A DNA stretch of 64,000 nt from Heterobilharzia americana. Lineage: Eukaryota; Platyhelminthes; Trematoda; Strigeidida; Schistosomatidae. The notes below the pieces were generated by a model. The model was given only the letters and a program-made list of their open reading frames with translations, did not search any database and was not told the DNA's origin. The stretch's first letter is position 1; every line of letters starts with the position of its first letter. This document shows positions 24,051 to 37,024 of this stretch, one piece after another. The stretch covers positions 16,501,755-16,565,754 of the forward strand of contig OX104132.1 in the NCBI GenBank assembly GCA_944470555.2, read 5' to 3'. Made by a program: the position numbers and the translations under genes.

Positions 24051-24779
24051 AGATCGGATAGACCTGTATAAAATACGCAACTTTTTTCAATCTGTTCACT
24101 CAGTCATAAAGTCAAGTGTTCCTTCTGATATATGAAAACAGTGCATGGGAAGAGGTGATTCAGACAGATGAACAGTTTCATTGATTTATATGAAAGTAAA
24201 ATACTCCTCATCGCAAAGTCTGTTCCTTGAAATGACAGAGGTAAAAGTTTTGATCAGGCTGATTTTCGTTCGGTCAACTAATGCTTCTGCAAAATCACCT
24301 CTTTGTATCCTGAAGTCAGAATCATAAACTTGCCCAGAATCAGATTTATTCCTCCAGTCATCATTTTCATCCTAAAGAACTTATCTGGTTGCTGATCCCG
24401 TCTACCGATATTTCTAACCTTCTCCATTTCACCGTCTAGCACTTTATCAAAATATATCTTCCTTGATAATCTGACAGAATCAGAATCCACTCAGCAGCCT
24501 TGTTTGCATTCATACAGAAGGCGATAGGGCACATGTATTGTATGACGGCTAATGAAACTATTTGGTTGCACTAACCTGACCAGATAGAGCAAGGTATGAA
24601 CTTGTGACACATTTGCTGGAAACCAAGTGACTAGATCAATGCGACACAGCTTCGCTTCTTTCTGATAGAGTTTAGTATATGTGAAAACTGGAGAAAGTCA
24701 TATAAATGGTTTACTGCCCTGGGCATGTGACCTTTCCTACCTACCGTCCGGCTTACATTCCTATTTCTTTTTCTACAAA

Positions 24780-24960
24780 AAGAAAGATACAATCAAAACA
24801 TTATTCTGATTTTATCAACCTAACTCATTCAATCCTTACGAGAATTAGAGGAGTCCGCACAGACTCTACAGTCGACGAAGAAATAGAAAAACTCCGAAAA
24901 GTACTTCCAGAGGATGACTACCCAACAAGATTCAATGATATAAGCAAGAGGATAAAATAG
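24780..24960 (+). pseudogene. Penelope-like element fragment (thumb region)
   Basis: The open stretch ends HSILTRIRGVRTDSTVDEEI...LRKVLPEDDYPTRF. This matches the pattern just after the reverse-transcriptase core in PLEs (an arginine-rich helix, then EE-I/L, then a YP-x-x-F motif), as also read in the element at 46.5-48.9 kb (RRARLMCSDDTIDEEL ... YPEVF). Nothing else of the element is recognised nearby. Confidence 0.55.
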
Positions 24961-26959
24961 CGACAAGAAGGAGTTCTTACTTGTCATAAAAGGATCTTTT
25001 TCATGAATATTGAATTCATGGGAAATAACTCTGCGGAACTGTTGAAGGGTTAAGTTTTTAAACCAACCAGAAGAATATTCTCGGCTCCTAAGCTGCAAAT
25101 AGCCTTCTTTAGCAGTTAGTTAGTTTAAGGAAATGCTAAGGACAAACTGTAGATTCAGGCAGCAACAGTTCTTGCCTCTCAGTTCACCTGTAATTGTAGA
25201 GATGGTTATGTAGGGCACAAAAACTCCAGTCTTTCCAAATGTAGCTTCTAGCACAACCCTGCTTGGCTATCCAGGAGAGAATGCAGGCCAAGCGACAGCT
25301 CCATCTTGGACCGTCCGGTTAACCCCGATCTTTTGAAAATTGATCTATGCTGGTTATGTAAATATATGAACTCTTGGACCAATGACCTCAGACTTGACCC
25401 TTGAGGGTCGTTCGGTCCCTCGAAAGCAGAATGAAGTAGCTAGACGATTAAAAGGGTTTACTGTCATTTCGAAACATAAGCAAAAGTAACGATGTATGTA
25501 CGCTTAAAGTGACCTCGGCACTTTCTACAACTTTCTAGAAAGACATTTGACCAATATGAATCTCACACGCATGATCATGTGGCTTTTTGCGAATGTTTGG
25601 GCTGCCATGATTTGTTGCGAAATCTTTCAGAGAATTTCAAGAGTCTGTGATCCACTCCATAACAAAACTCCTGTATGACGTCAAAACAAACGTCTGAAAG
25701 GGAATGTGGATTCATCACATTGTGTAGCAGAGTAATTAAAGTAATTAAAGCCCAAACTCTATGTACAGAAAAAGCACGTTCCATCTCCTGTTTTGCTATG
25801 GTCATAAGATTTCTTTGATTTTCTGTATTGCTTCAGTATCCATCTTACTCTTATGAACTGGTTATTGTTCTGACTTCATAATTGCCTAATAAGTCTGTAC
25901 ACATTAGTTCCAGTTTAAGATAAAAAATCTCTTGACATTCCAATCTGATTATTATTATTATTATTTAACTTAGTAGCCATCACCGTGATCCGCTGCTATA
26001 CATCCGATGGTTACGCAGTCTCTCTCTAGCTCTTGAAACGATTTACTACTTTCTCCTTGAACGTCCTGTTATAACGACCTAATTTTGACCCGTTAAGCAA
26101 TAAAAGACTTAATTCTTTGATTTCAGTTGATCGGAGACAGTTGGCAGGAATCCCTAGAGCCAAGTTTTCTGCTTGTTGGCACTCGTCAGCAAGGCATGTT
26201 TTCAGTTCCGCTGGATCTGACGTCGACTGCGAAATTCGGACCCACACCAACCAGTGATAAAGCCAGAAATACCATCACTGATCTATTAAGGCTACGATTA
26301 ATCCCTTGAAGGACCCGTTAAGGAAGTTGGTTGATCACTGTAAAGTAACCAATTTCATATTGTCTGACTTATTTACTAATATTATAAATACGATTGTAGA
26401 GCTTCTGAAAATGACTTATAAACAAGTAAATTTTCTCCGCCGAATCCCTTTTGATCTGTGTGTACGTGTGTGTGCAATCGAAATGCAGTGACAAATATTC
26501 CACATTTTTAAAACATATTTTGCAGATAAGGAATGTGCCATTCGTACACCGGCAGCATACATCCGGTGATGTCGTACTAGACTGGGATCAGTTATTCACT
26601 AATCGGACAATGAGCATACTAGTTCTTTTTTGTCAAACCAATTCAGTAGGTTTGACTTGATGTGTAATTACCAGTCCAGTGTATCATTACACATGCCAGA
26701 TGACTAATGCCATTGCAAAGATTAATGCATCGTGTCATTCATTCTGGGCTCGATGCTCTACCAACTAAGCAGCTACGATACCCGACTGCTGACTACATTT
26801 TCGTTTCACTCCAATCACCAAGGCTCTCCCCCAACTGGTAATTGCAGAGTGGGTGCTAATACTAAGTGCGCGCCTTACGATCAGCGTTCCAACAAGCCAG
26901 CTACAAAAAACGATATTCCTCACTAATCTACTCACTTCAATTTACGACAAAATTTGAAT
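24961..26959. other. Stretch without recognised genes
   Basis: Contains a short ATT trinucleotide run near 25949-25964 and a repeat at about 26130-26230 (GTTGGCACTCGTCAGCAAGG) shared with 49050-49150. A word resembling a tRNA D arm (GCTTAGTTGGTAGAGC, minus, near 26768-26753) has no matching B box. Confidence 0.5.
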
Positions 26960-27093
26960 GACTTTAAAGGCCACCTTAGCAACAACTGAAATAACCAATT
27001 AGACTTCTGTATTTCATGAAAATCTGCCTTTCCAGCCGAAATGGAGTAGCCTGATTGGCCATTTCGACTGTTGCTAAGATGGTTTTTAAAGTC
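26960..27093. repeat. MITE-like short inverted-repeat element, copy 1
   Basis: A 134-bp sequence with inverted ends: GACTTTAAAGGCCACCTTAG on the left and the complementary CTAAGATGGTTTTTAAAGTC on the right. Two more copies are at 43207-43340 and 49868-49991, sharing GAAATAACCA and GTATTCCGGCTAG-type internal words. Confidence 0.65.
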
Positions 27094-27099
27094 AGCCTC

Positions 27100-29570
27100 A
27101 GAATTTAGTTTATAATTTTTAAAGATGGTGGTTAATAAGACAGGATAATAACATTTAAAATTACTTTCTGCACAAATTACCAAAGCCAACATGAAGGGTG
27201 GAGTTGACAATTAGCTGAGAGAGTCATCGTATAAAAGTGACTGGTCAAACTGAGAAGTAACTGCACTCCTTGGATAACCTAAAATCAATCCTGAAGATGG
27301 GCTTAGTGGTCAGCTCAAGATATTGATACTGAGACGGAATTATTCTCTGAGCTGTCACTTTTGTAGAAAGAATTTCTGACGATGCATTTCAGACATCTTC
27401 AGTAAGGATTATAGTTTTATCTTCTGAACTAAAGTGGCTGACAGCATAGTAATGATAACTGATATGCACACACACACACATATCAATCTGCTAATGCATT
27501 GATCCAGGTAGACAATACTCAGGTGCTTCGTGATCTGAAAAAGTTCTCCAGCTGCTGACTTTGACCTGTTATAAAATAACCTGAAAAATATCAATTCATC
27601 ACTATTGTCTCGAATGGGATAACGATTGAAAATCAATGATAGTGAAGTGAGGGAACAACAATGTACAGCTGTTTGGTCCTAGCTTAACACCCATCAGTGA
27701 TATACACCCTTGATTCCTTAGTAGCTTCAAGACCTCAGCAACATATTCTGAGACTTTATTAATACTTCCCATCATTCACCCAACTTCTTGGTTATCTTTA
27801 TAAACTTGAGTTTCGTATCAGAACATTACGAAACTTATCTTGAAATTGCTTGATGATAAACATTTATTCATTATTTGGTAAGTTAGTTCATGAAGGGTAC
27901 TAGCTGATTACATTAGTGGTGATCAAGCTAACGTTTTGCTATTTACTACTTATACCTCATTTAAGTAGTGAACTTTTTGAATCTCTCAGTTTACATGAAA
28001 CAGTAAACAACCTCATTGTAGTTCAGTGCAGTGCGTAGGAGAACCAACAGAAAAAGAATGATTTCCATAGGAATGAATCACTATCGAATCAACAATTCTT
28101 TCAGTAATCCCATTTCAACAGACAGCATGCTGACAAGCAAAGAATGATAGTGATTTGGTTAGTACACCGGCCGTCTGGAAAAAGAATGAAGTCAATCATA
28201 TTTCAATTTTATTTCAATAATTTTCTTTTTTCAAGACCTCACCTTTAAAAAAAATGAAACAAAACAGAAAAGCAATTCAACATTCAACACCATAATTTAT
28301 CCTTGTTTAACGAAAGTGAATGAAAAAAGAATTCTGGGTACTAAAATTCAAGCTATACAATAAGTAGTGAATTTATTGCAATTTTCATTTGATTCATCTT
28401 GTGTAAGTTTGTATTTTTTTTAAAACTAGGTACCTTTGCTCATCGACTCACTGTTTAAAGTATCTGTCAGGTTGACAATCTCTCCATATCGTTATTTATA
28501 ATTGGTGAATTTTGGAAATATGTATTTATTCGAAAGAAACTATTTTCATATCCATCATACCCAAACTGATTGGTTAACCTTTTAGAGAGAGTGGACAATC
28601 TGGGAAAAGGTTGGGACAACAGACTAGTATCAGCCATACAAACAAAAAACACTGGACGTTTGCTAATTCCTAGTCTGACGCTTCATACTAATTCATATTC
28701 CTTACTGTTGGTAGCTTTAAACTCTGGAATAGCCAGTGTTTCCCGCTTAGTGGCATAATTATTGGTTGATTTCACGATAATTTTGTTCTACATTTAGGAG
28801 TCACTTTGAGATAAATGATACCCTATGCACCCACTGAGTTAATATGGTGTGTTAATTTAATCCGACTGACAGCAATGATAAGTAACCAGTGATAAATTAG
28901 GACACTGGGGAACGATGAATCACAGACAGGCCGAAAGTGGGAATTACTGATCACTAACATATGTATCATAAGACCTCTATATGCAAACAGGTATTTCACC
29001 ACTCACTGGCCAAGTATGTTCAGTGCTACAGACTCCTCAACTAGGACAGGATTGCTGTTTATTGTCCTCTAAAGACAAATATTCGCAAAGCATACAAATA
29101 AATAAGTCAGAAAGGTAATTACTGGTTACAGTTCAGTAGGAATCTAGTAGTCAACTACCTCACTTTGCGCGAATGACCAGCAGCCAAACCGATAATTCAG
29201 AGGTGGACAGTTCAGAAAAGTTTCAGAGATAGATTGAAAATCTTCGTCACTGACTGATTCTTACTGTTCGCTTACCCTACCAAAGTCATCAGAACAATGA
29301 GTGGTTGTATTTTCTTATTTGAGACCGATGTCATTAGTAATACATTTGGTTGATTTTACCCAAATTCTGAGTAACTACTTCAGGAGGCAGCTGGGCGATA
29401 CACAGAACCAAAAGGAATCCACGGTGAAAATTCAGTTTGTGTTTAACTTGAATGTATCAAAGTCACCTTCAACTGTGTATTTTCCAAAAGAATTACTTGG
29501 TTCCATGGTGTAAGTTTCGTTAGAACATCAGTTGTTTCCTCGTTAAGATTTAGGAAATTCGTTTAATTAC
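27100..29570. other. Stretch without recognised genes
   Basis: AT-rich, with a short CA run near 27466-27480 and poly-A/poly-T patches (for example 28247-28260). None of the short open frames shows a family motif. Confidence 0.5.
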
Positions 29571-30150
29571 ATCGCAGGTAACCTCGCCTGGTTAACTAGT
29601 TCACTAGTTACTAGCCAGTCCTAAGCCCGTTTAAAGAGCGAAGGTTGGGAATAGGGCTAGCAACCCTACCCAGGAAAACAAATCTAACCGCTAAACAAAC
29701 TTCAAAGCACAAACAAAACATGAGAAATAAAAACAAAATTATTCCTCACTGGAATCGGAGATGCGAAATGACGCCAGTTGGTGAAAGCCTCCATGAAGCC
29801 AATTGGCCGATGTGTCTTCTCTCCCTCGACGAAAGCGAAAGTAAATGTGGGGACATGGAATGTCCGCACGATGTTTGAACCCAGCAAGGCAGCTCAGATT
29901 GCAAACGAGATGAGAAGGTATCACACTGAAGTGCTTGGAATTTGAGAAAGCAGATGGAATGGGAGTGGACTCTCCAAACTGTCAACTGGAGAATCAATAA
30001 TCTACTCCAATATTGTCGCCCAGACGACAACCACGAGCATACTGAGTTTCGGAGTGGCTATCATGATGTCCCCAACAGCATCGAAGGCCCTCATGCAGTG
30101 GAAACCAATCTCCTCAACGATCAGGATCATGACAGCAAGATTCAACTCAA

Positions 30151-30194
30151 AAGGAAGGAAGGAAGGAAGGAAGGAAGGAAGGAGGGAAGGAAGG
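30151..30194 (+). repeat. (AAGG)n microsatellite within RTE A
   Basis: A run of GGAA units with one GGGA interruption, expanded from an AAAAGGAAGGAAAG-type stretch that is still short in element B (about 39149-39160). It lies in the endonuclease part. Confidence 0.9.
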
Positions 30195-31290
30195 TCACAA
30201 TCATACAATGCTACACTATGCACCTACAAATAATGCAGAGCAAGAGAAAAAGGAGGAATTCTACAGACAACTTCAATCAACACTGGACAAGACACCGCCT
30301 CAGTTGGCGATATCAAAATTCTAATGGGTGGGGCGACATGAATGCCAAACTGGGAGGGGACAACACAGGAAGAGAACTAACCATGGTCGAGAATCGCTCG
30401 GTCAGGTGATGAACGAGAATGGAGAATTGTTTGCAGACTTCTGTGCATTCAACGATTTGGTGATTGGAGTCAGGTAGTGTGCTCAAGCACAAGGATATCC
30501 ACAAAGCGGGCGACATGGATTCGAGTTCACCAGACACCAGGACACACTAAAAATCAAATCGACTTTATCTCAATCTGAAGAAAATGGAGACGCAGTCAGC
30601 CTACTTGACACAAGGTGAAGAAGAGGAGCAGATGTAGGTTCAGACCACTCGCTATCTAGTGCAAGGAACCTGCCTTCCAAATCAAGTTCAATGCCTTCAA
30701 GGAAGCTGGTGATAGACTGCAGTTCAAGTTCAACACTCGGAAACTGAATGACGAAACTACAAAGGAGATCTTCACGTCAGTCAGCCATCAAGACTGGATG
30801 GGAGACATCCAGCAACATCCCTGAAGAAACCTGTGTGGAAGAACACTGGAAGTCTTTGAGAGCTATGTGGAAAAAAACCTGCACAACCGTATTAGTGAGG
30901 AAGAAGGAAGATAAGGAATGGATCCCGATGGATACATGGAAGCTGATAGAGGAGTGAGAGGAGGATGGTGAAACAGAAGATAAACCAGTGCAGTGCAAGG
31001 ATGCTCAACGACAAGAGTAACTGAGCACAATGTATAAAACACTGGTCAAAGAAGTGAAGAAGAGTGCACGCAAAGACAGAAGACACTTGCACGACACACT
31101 GGCAAGTGAAGCAGAACAAGCTGCCGGCTGGTAAGAGAGACCTGACAACATTGTATCAAATAACTAGGTTGCTATCTGGGAGGAGATCAACGCAGACGAA
31201 ACCAATAAAAGATGATGACGGAAGTATGATTACGAAAGAAGAGAAACAAAGGAAACAATGGGCTGACCACTTCAAGAAGCTCTTCAATCG

Positions 31291-31338
31291 ACCACCACCA
31301 CCACCACCACCACCATCACCATCACCATCACCATCACC
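31291..31338 (+). repeat. (CCA)n / (TCACCA)n microsatellite within RTE A
   Basis: Nine ACC triplets then ATCACC hexamers, inside the linker before the reverse transcriptase. It encodes a proline/serine tract in the local frame. Element B has only a short CCACCACC here (about 40205). Confidence 0.9.
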
Positions 31339-33613
31339 TGCACTTCGTCCAGACATACCACCTACAGCCCAGCCGCTGAACTACAAGTGAACATAAATCC
31401 TCCAACGAAAATGGAAGTCCTGAGCATCATAAAGCTACTGAAATGTGGGAAAGCAGCAGGACCAGATGGGATCCCCTCAGAAGCACTGAGAACAGACGCA
31501 GAGACAACAGCGGACATGCTCACACCACACCACTATTGCAGAAGGTGTGGAAGGAAGGGAAGGTACCTGGCGATTGGAAGAAGGGTTACTTTTTCAAACT
31601 CTCGAAGAAGGGAGACCCCAGTGTTTGCAAGAACTGGCGTGGAACCAATCTCCTGTCCACCCAATACAAGCAAAATATTAAGCCGCATCATCCTGGAGAG
31701 GCTTAAGGATGCACTGGATTCAAAACTACGATCGGAACAGGCTGGCTGGCTGGCTTCAGGAAGTACAAATCAAGTGCAGACCAAATTGCAACCCTTTGCA
31801 TTATCATAGAACAGAGCATAGAATGGCAATCAGCTCTCTACTTCAACTTCATCGACTTTGAGAAGGCCTTTGACAGCGTCGACCGAGAGGTAATTTGGAA
31901 ACTGCTTCAGTACTACGGAATACCGCAAACCTTTATCAGCCTCATTCAACAACTATATGAAGATGCCACATGCCAGCCAAGTAATTCACAATGGACAGCT
32001 CAGCTCAGTGATGCTTTTGAAGTGAAGTGAAGACAGGAGTGAACCCAGATTGCCTACTATTCCCCATGATATTCCTGATTGTGGTCGACTGGACTGTATC
32101 ATGCAGCAAACAGTGGGGAGCTGTGAGAAGAGGGGGATACACTGGTTGGACTGCGGAAACAACCTAGAAGATGTGGATTTCGCCAGTGATGACTTGTGCC
32201 TGATGTCACACAAACTTGAAGATCTGCAGGCAAAAACTAACAAGTTGACAGAAGAGGCAGGGTAGCGAAGATGGGACTTCAAGTGAATATAGAGAAGACA
32301 GAGGTACAGGTGATGAAGATTCCGCACCACCACCAACAACTACAACAACAACAACAACAAACTCCAGTCACCATCACCATGAATGGGAGAAACTTAAAGG
32401 AAGTAACCTCCTTCACCTATCTAGACAGGACTGTTTCAACTACAGGCAGCACAGGCACAGACGAGGATGTCAAAGTCAGAATCGGAAGAGCAAGCAATGC
32501 AGGCGTTCATCAGCCTGAAACCAGTATGGAGATCTTCTGCACTCAGCACAGAGAGTGAACAAGATGTGGATTGTTAACACCAACGTGAAGTCAGTGCTTC
32601 TGTATGGTTCAGAGACTTGGCGTGTTACGAAAGGGATTTCCAATAAATTACAGACATTCATCAACAACTGCCTACGCTGGCTCGCTACTGAAGATCAGAT
32701 GGATTGCCAGAAAGAATGAACAACAAGGAGCCGTGGGAACGAACCAACCAAGAACCTATCACGCGACAAATATGCAGGAAGAAGTGGAGATGGATTGGCC
32801 ATGCACTGAGAAGGCCGACTGAGGACATCAGGCGTCAGGCCAGGTAGTCGAGTGGAACGCAGACAGGAAGCGACGAGTTGGACGTCCGTGGTGAGGGTGA
32901 CATGGAGGAGATGGTGTGAGGAGGAAACGAGAGGTTGTGGGCTGTCGTGGAGCAAGGTTGAAAAGATTTCAGAGAAGAGAGTTCACTGTAGACGTGCTAC
33001 TGAAGCCGTATGTTCTACTAGGAACCCAAGGGACTAATAATATGATAATAATACATTGCAGGTGTTCATCTTTTTTAATTGACTTTGATTCAATTTTTGA
33101 TCAGATTGACTGTGTAAACAAGGTCAAATGAGTAAGAGTTTTGCGAAGACTGTAATAACTTATCGATAATATATGAGTTAGGTGTTCTTAGAAGTTGATG
33201 ATGAGGCTTACTGTCAGTGATCTGAATATAACTATTTCATATCTTCGAGAAATCAATACGAAGATGTAAATTGACTTAACCGTGTAATGTATTTGCGCAA
33301 CATACATCGAACAATCTGATCACTCACGTACTTGTATTAGATATTCACATGAAAATTCATAAACATAAGGGGTGAAAATGTGAAAAGAGATCAAGTAGGA
33401 AGGTTTAAGTGAAACGAAAGTAATATTACATCGAACTTGGTTTCAGAGTTGAATTCGAAGTCATCGGTCAAAAATTTAAGTTTTTGAGCTTCATTTTTTA
33501 ATATGTTGTTGTCTGGTCAAGGTGGTTTTTGTGGACAGATTAAAATAATTTATTCGATCTAATTCTAGAATGGAGATAATTCAGCGAATAAAATTTCCTT
33601 TAGCTGTACATTA

Positions 33614-33685
<72 letters not shown>
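33614..33685 (+). repeat. (TA)n microsatellite at left border of PLE E
   Basis: A 72-bp pure TA run. A second TA-rich patch (34688-34711) sits at the mirror position of the inverted PLE ends. Confidence 0.95.
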
Positions 33686-33687
<2 letters not shown>

Positions 33688-34292
33688 TAAACAGTCTATT
33701 ATAAAACGATAGGGTATAATTGCATCATTAACCTAGTGCTAAAGAAAAAACCGGAATCAAGAATACAAAGTAGTTGCGTAGTGAACTAAGATAGTAGAAA
33801 TTAAGAAGAAGGCAAGGAGTTCGACAAGGTGAAAATTGTTGGTAGATAAGGAACGCAAATATTGAGTGTCCACGTGATAGAGAGACATATGGATGTAAAG
33901 AAGGTAAACAATGAGACAAGGATCACAATGAAGGTGATAATAATAAACTAATGACTTATAATGAAATCGAAAAAATGAAGGTGTTGAGACTATGGTAAGA
34001 TGAGAGATTGAACATACTTCTTTTGCACGCAGAGATCAGGTTTGAATTGGTGAAATGCCTGTACTTCTGCTGTGCACAACTGTTGAAGGTGTACTCCTTT
34101 TGAACCATTTCATCTGACACGATAAATGACACTGAAGGAGGATTCTGGTCGAGCTATATGTCCAGAGTTGACCAAATGTTCAAGAATTGAACTGTTAATT
34201 GATTTACATTCTCCCCTCGACAACCATGCAGGATAGTGCTCCAAGATATGTTTGGAAAGCGTACGCTTTGTGTTGCCTGTATCATGTCAGAT

Positions 34293-34294
<2 letters not shown>

Positions 34295-34379
<85 letters not shown>
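34295..34379 (+). repeat. (TA)n microsatellite inside PLE E
   Basis: An 85-bp TA run that gives the Tyr-Ile repeats seen in short open frames on the plus strand; those frames are not genes. Confidence 0.95.
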
Positions 34380-34382
<3 letters not shown>

Positions 34383-35365
34383 TCTCAACACTTTGACATT
34401 TCTTCGATTTCATTATAAGTCATTAGTTTATTATTATCACCTTCATTGTGATCCTTGTCTCATTGTTTACCTTCTTTACATCCATATGTCTCTCTATCAC
34501 GTGGACACTCAATATTTGCGTTCCTTATCTACCAACAATTTTCACCTTGTCGAACTCCTTGCCTTCTTCTTAATTTCTACTATCTTAGTTCACTACGCAA
34601 CTACTTTGTATTCTTGATTCCGGTTTTTTCTTTAGCACTAGGTTAATGATGCAATTATACCCTATCGTTTTATAATAGACTGTTTATGATATATATCTAT
34701 ATATATATATACCAATGTACAGCTAAAGGAAATTTTATTCGCTGAATTACTTCTAGAGTACTTATATGTGTATGAAAGTAGTATATATTTATATTATGCA
34801 TTTTTGTCAGATATATATGGTTTTGGCGGTTCATTAGCTTTCATCCGCTGATATTTTAACAGTTCATTAAACCAATAATGTACTGGGGAGAATGGTTGTT
34901 GTGTGTGTACAGTTCACGTAAATCCATGTGTTCCGTACTGTTATTTTCTTCCTAAAGGACTTCACTACTTCATATAACTTAATGGTTTTAAAAAATATAT
35001 GGTTTGGAGGTATCTGGGAATTGATTTATTTCAAAGTGACATTCAGTATGGATTGACGTCGGCTGCAGAATCATTGAAAAAAATCTCGGATAACTGGACA
35101 GCCGTTTCATCATAGTATGGGAATGCTTAGCAGTGAGCGATCACAGCTTTTCCAAGGGATGGAAAAACGAGCAGCCCCTGTGCACAGTTCACATACATCT
35201 TCATGTTCACTACTGTTATTTACTTCCTTTTCATTCCAGTGAATCACTTCACAGAATTTTATGGTTTTGAAATATATCTGAACAGACATCATCTGTTCGC
35301 TTTAAAGTATGTTTGATTTATTTTTGTTACCATATGGTTTCTTCATTTTTTACTGAATGAAAATA

Positions 35366-35401
35366 ACAATAATAATAATAACGATAATAATAATAATAAT
35401 G

Positions 35402-35444
<43 letters not shown>
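35366..35444 (+). repeat. (AAT)n microsatellite
   Basis: Imperfect AAT trinucleotide array with two GATAAT and one CGATAA interruptions. A degenerate family-2 repeat lies shortly upstream (35090-35165, minus). Confidence 0.9.
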
Positions 35445-35843
35445 GGTGATCATCCACTATTCTCCCAATTTATACACCTGTTTCCAATAGATTTGAATAC
35501 AATACCTACCTTAAATATTGAGCACACACAGACACGTGGATGCATGCATGCATATTTTGGGACTTATTTATAAGGTTTTATAATCTGTCCACATACACAT
35601 ACAGGGACGAAAATGATTTCCCCCCCCCCCACCAACTTTGTTTAAAAAAATGCGGGTTTGCATGTCTTTTTATTGAATCCCTGTTGAATGTGTGAAGAAA
35701 TGAGTAACCAGGTGAAATCTCTGTTAAATTGTACATTTATGTTACGCACGATTATCGATATTATTTGATTCACTCTGTAAAATATTGTTTATCTTTAGTT
35801 TATTACGAGTAACTGGGTAATGATTGACGGTGAAATGAAAATA

Positions 35844-36110
35844 TGGGCTTCGGTAGGATTTGAACCAGCGACCACTGAGTTCCTAGCCGGGTGCTGCATC
35901 AACTGAGCTACAAGACATGGTCACTGACCAGATTTTCATTTCTCTTAAAACATCAAGAGTTTTAGTAATGATGGGCAGTGGCCAGCAGTGGAATCCAGGA
36001 TGCACATTTCTTCCTATTCTGGACTCGTCAGCTGAATGTACCTGCCTCTCAGTGAGGGATGTTGTTCCCACCAATGTGAATTTGTGACATGTTACTATTA
36101 CTTGATAGTA
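35844..36110 (-). repeat. Sm-alpha-like repeat with tRNA-like head and hammerhead motif
   Basis: On the minus strand 35918-35850 reads like a tRNA promoter: TAGCTCAGTTGATGCAG (A box) and GGTTCAAATCC (B box). The ends do not pair as an acceptor stem, so it is a pol III-type SINE promoter and not a tRNA gene. Upstream on the same strand lies a hammerhead motif (listed separately). Sm-alpha-type schistosome repeats are known to combine pol III boxes with hammerhead ribozymes. Confidence 0.65.
35980..36047 (-). ncRNA. Hammerhead-ribozyme motif, best-preserved core
   Basis: On the minus strand the core reads CTGACGA (36031-36025), stem II TCC/GGA with a G-A mismatch at its base, GAAA (36010-36007), stem III ATG/CAT with a two-base TG loop, cleavage triplet ATC (the C at 35999), then CTGG. 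CTGG can pair with TCAG just before the core (stem I, with one G-U). CUGANGA, GAAA and NUH are the invariant parts of hammerheads and all are present. The weak base of stem II may reduce activity. It is probably a repeat relic that could still cleave. Confidence 0.6.
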
Positions 36111-36189
36111 CTCACACTAACTGTTCAGTCAGGACTTCTCATGCCAATCAAAATCTGACTGAGTTAGAGAGGTCATCATCATCAATATC

Positions 36190-36600
36190 AACATAGGACC
36201 AGGCACTACTGCATAGCGGTCCGAGTTGCCACACCTCATATCAATACATCAAGTAGAAAGGTAGTGAGGTGAAAGATGAAGATAAGAACTCAATCAAAAG
36301 AAATACAAAGTACGAGAAGAAAGAAAGGAAGAATGATAAAATGGTGAGAATCAGTATAGTGTTAAGATGAGGATAATGTATGTATACATCTGCGCCACTG
36401 ACACCGGTTCTGAGTCATATCCCCTAGAGTCTCCAACCACTGGTTCCCCTTGTCCCGCGGACCCCAACCACCAAGTCTGCATCCCCCTACATGGCTCAAA
36501 ACAACCTTCAAAGACTTCATACATTGGTGCCATGTTTTAGTCTGGCCGCCTCGGGTGGAACATCATATTGATTACTAGTTTGAATATCGTAGGTAGCCGT
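36190..36600 (-). pseudogene. 3' fragment of a non-LTR retrotransposon
   Basis: The minus strand near 36437-36392 reads LETLGDMTQNRCQWRR, a W/D...NR..WR pattern often found at the very C-terminus of LINE-type polyproteins. It is followed by non-coding DNA to about 36190. No reverse-transcriptase motif is attached, so clade and extent are uncertain. Confidence 0.45.
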
Positions 36601-37024
36601 GGTTTGGAAGACTTTTATTGATATTGTGTGATGTTTGAAGGCGGAGAGACAGTCAGAGTTAGTTGAACTTGACACTGTTGCATCATTCACTTCAAAAATA
36701 ATACCCTTCTTTTCAAAAAATTGCTTTCGTAAACGTAAATTTACAGTTTATTATTTCATTAGAAAAGATAGGATGCGTATATACACAGGTGTCTATGTTT
36801 TATGACTCATTATTCAGGACACATGAAATAAAGTAACAGGTGTTTTATCAAAAAATGTATTGCGATTATTGGTGATTATGATTGTTCGATAAGCTTACAT
36901 CTATTGATATACTTGTAATTCTCCGTTGTTTAATAGGATAGAATTGTTCTACTCTAGTGCTACATGGGCTCGTATGCGGATGCCTTGATATTGCCTGAAT
37001 GTTAATTGTGGCAATTTGTTTGGT

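Larger units (their letters stand above)
29579..33053 (+). mobile_element. RTE-like non-LTR retrotransposon A, degenerate
   Basis: The 5' leader ACCTCGCCTGGTTAACT matches element B at 38.57 kb. Coding remnants follow in order. An APE-type endonuclease start: KVNVGTWNVRTMFEP near 29838. An endonuclease C-terminal region: KHKDIHKAG near 30487. A pre-RT segment: KQWADHFKKLFN near 31255. Reverse transcriptase: KAAGPDGIPSEAL near 31450, LERLKDALDSKL near 31693, FIDFEKAFDSVDREVIWKL near 31849, DFASDDLCLMSHKL near 32176 (the YADD box altered to ASDD), and GLQVNIEKTEV near 32273. Many stops and frame shifts show it is dead. The 3' end is a short AT-rich tail near 33040. Family members such as SR2/SjR2 are known in schistosomes; exact assignment is not made. 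Confidence 0.85.
33600..34725 (-). mobile_element. Penelope-like element E with inverted ends
   Basis: About 33712-33960 and 34425-34690 are reverse complements (for example TAGCACTAGGTTAATGATGC on one side), with inner coding DNA only for the GIY-YIG module on the minus strand. There, 34285 down to about 34130 reads KRTLSKHILEHYPAWLSRGE...LEHLVNSGH, where the EH and H-x-V-N-S-x-H pattern is typical of the PLE endonuclease. A large TA run (34295-34379) replaces the start of the module. The reverse transcriptase is absent. It is a truncated, dead copy. Confidence 0.75.

Noticed and set aside
26750..26800. tRNA-like D-arm word on the minus strand
   Set aside because: No B box or cloverleaf could be found downstream.
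34199..34646. Open frames with Tyr-Ile repeats
   Set aside because: Produced by the TA microsatellite and the inverted PLE ends.
35850..35920. Possible tRNA gene on the minus strand
   Set aside because: A and B boxes are good, but the ends do not pair into an acceptor stem and it sits in a SINE-like repeat.
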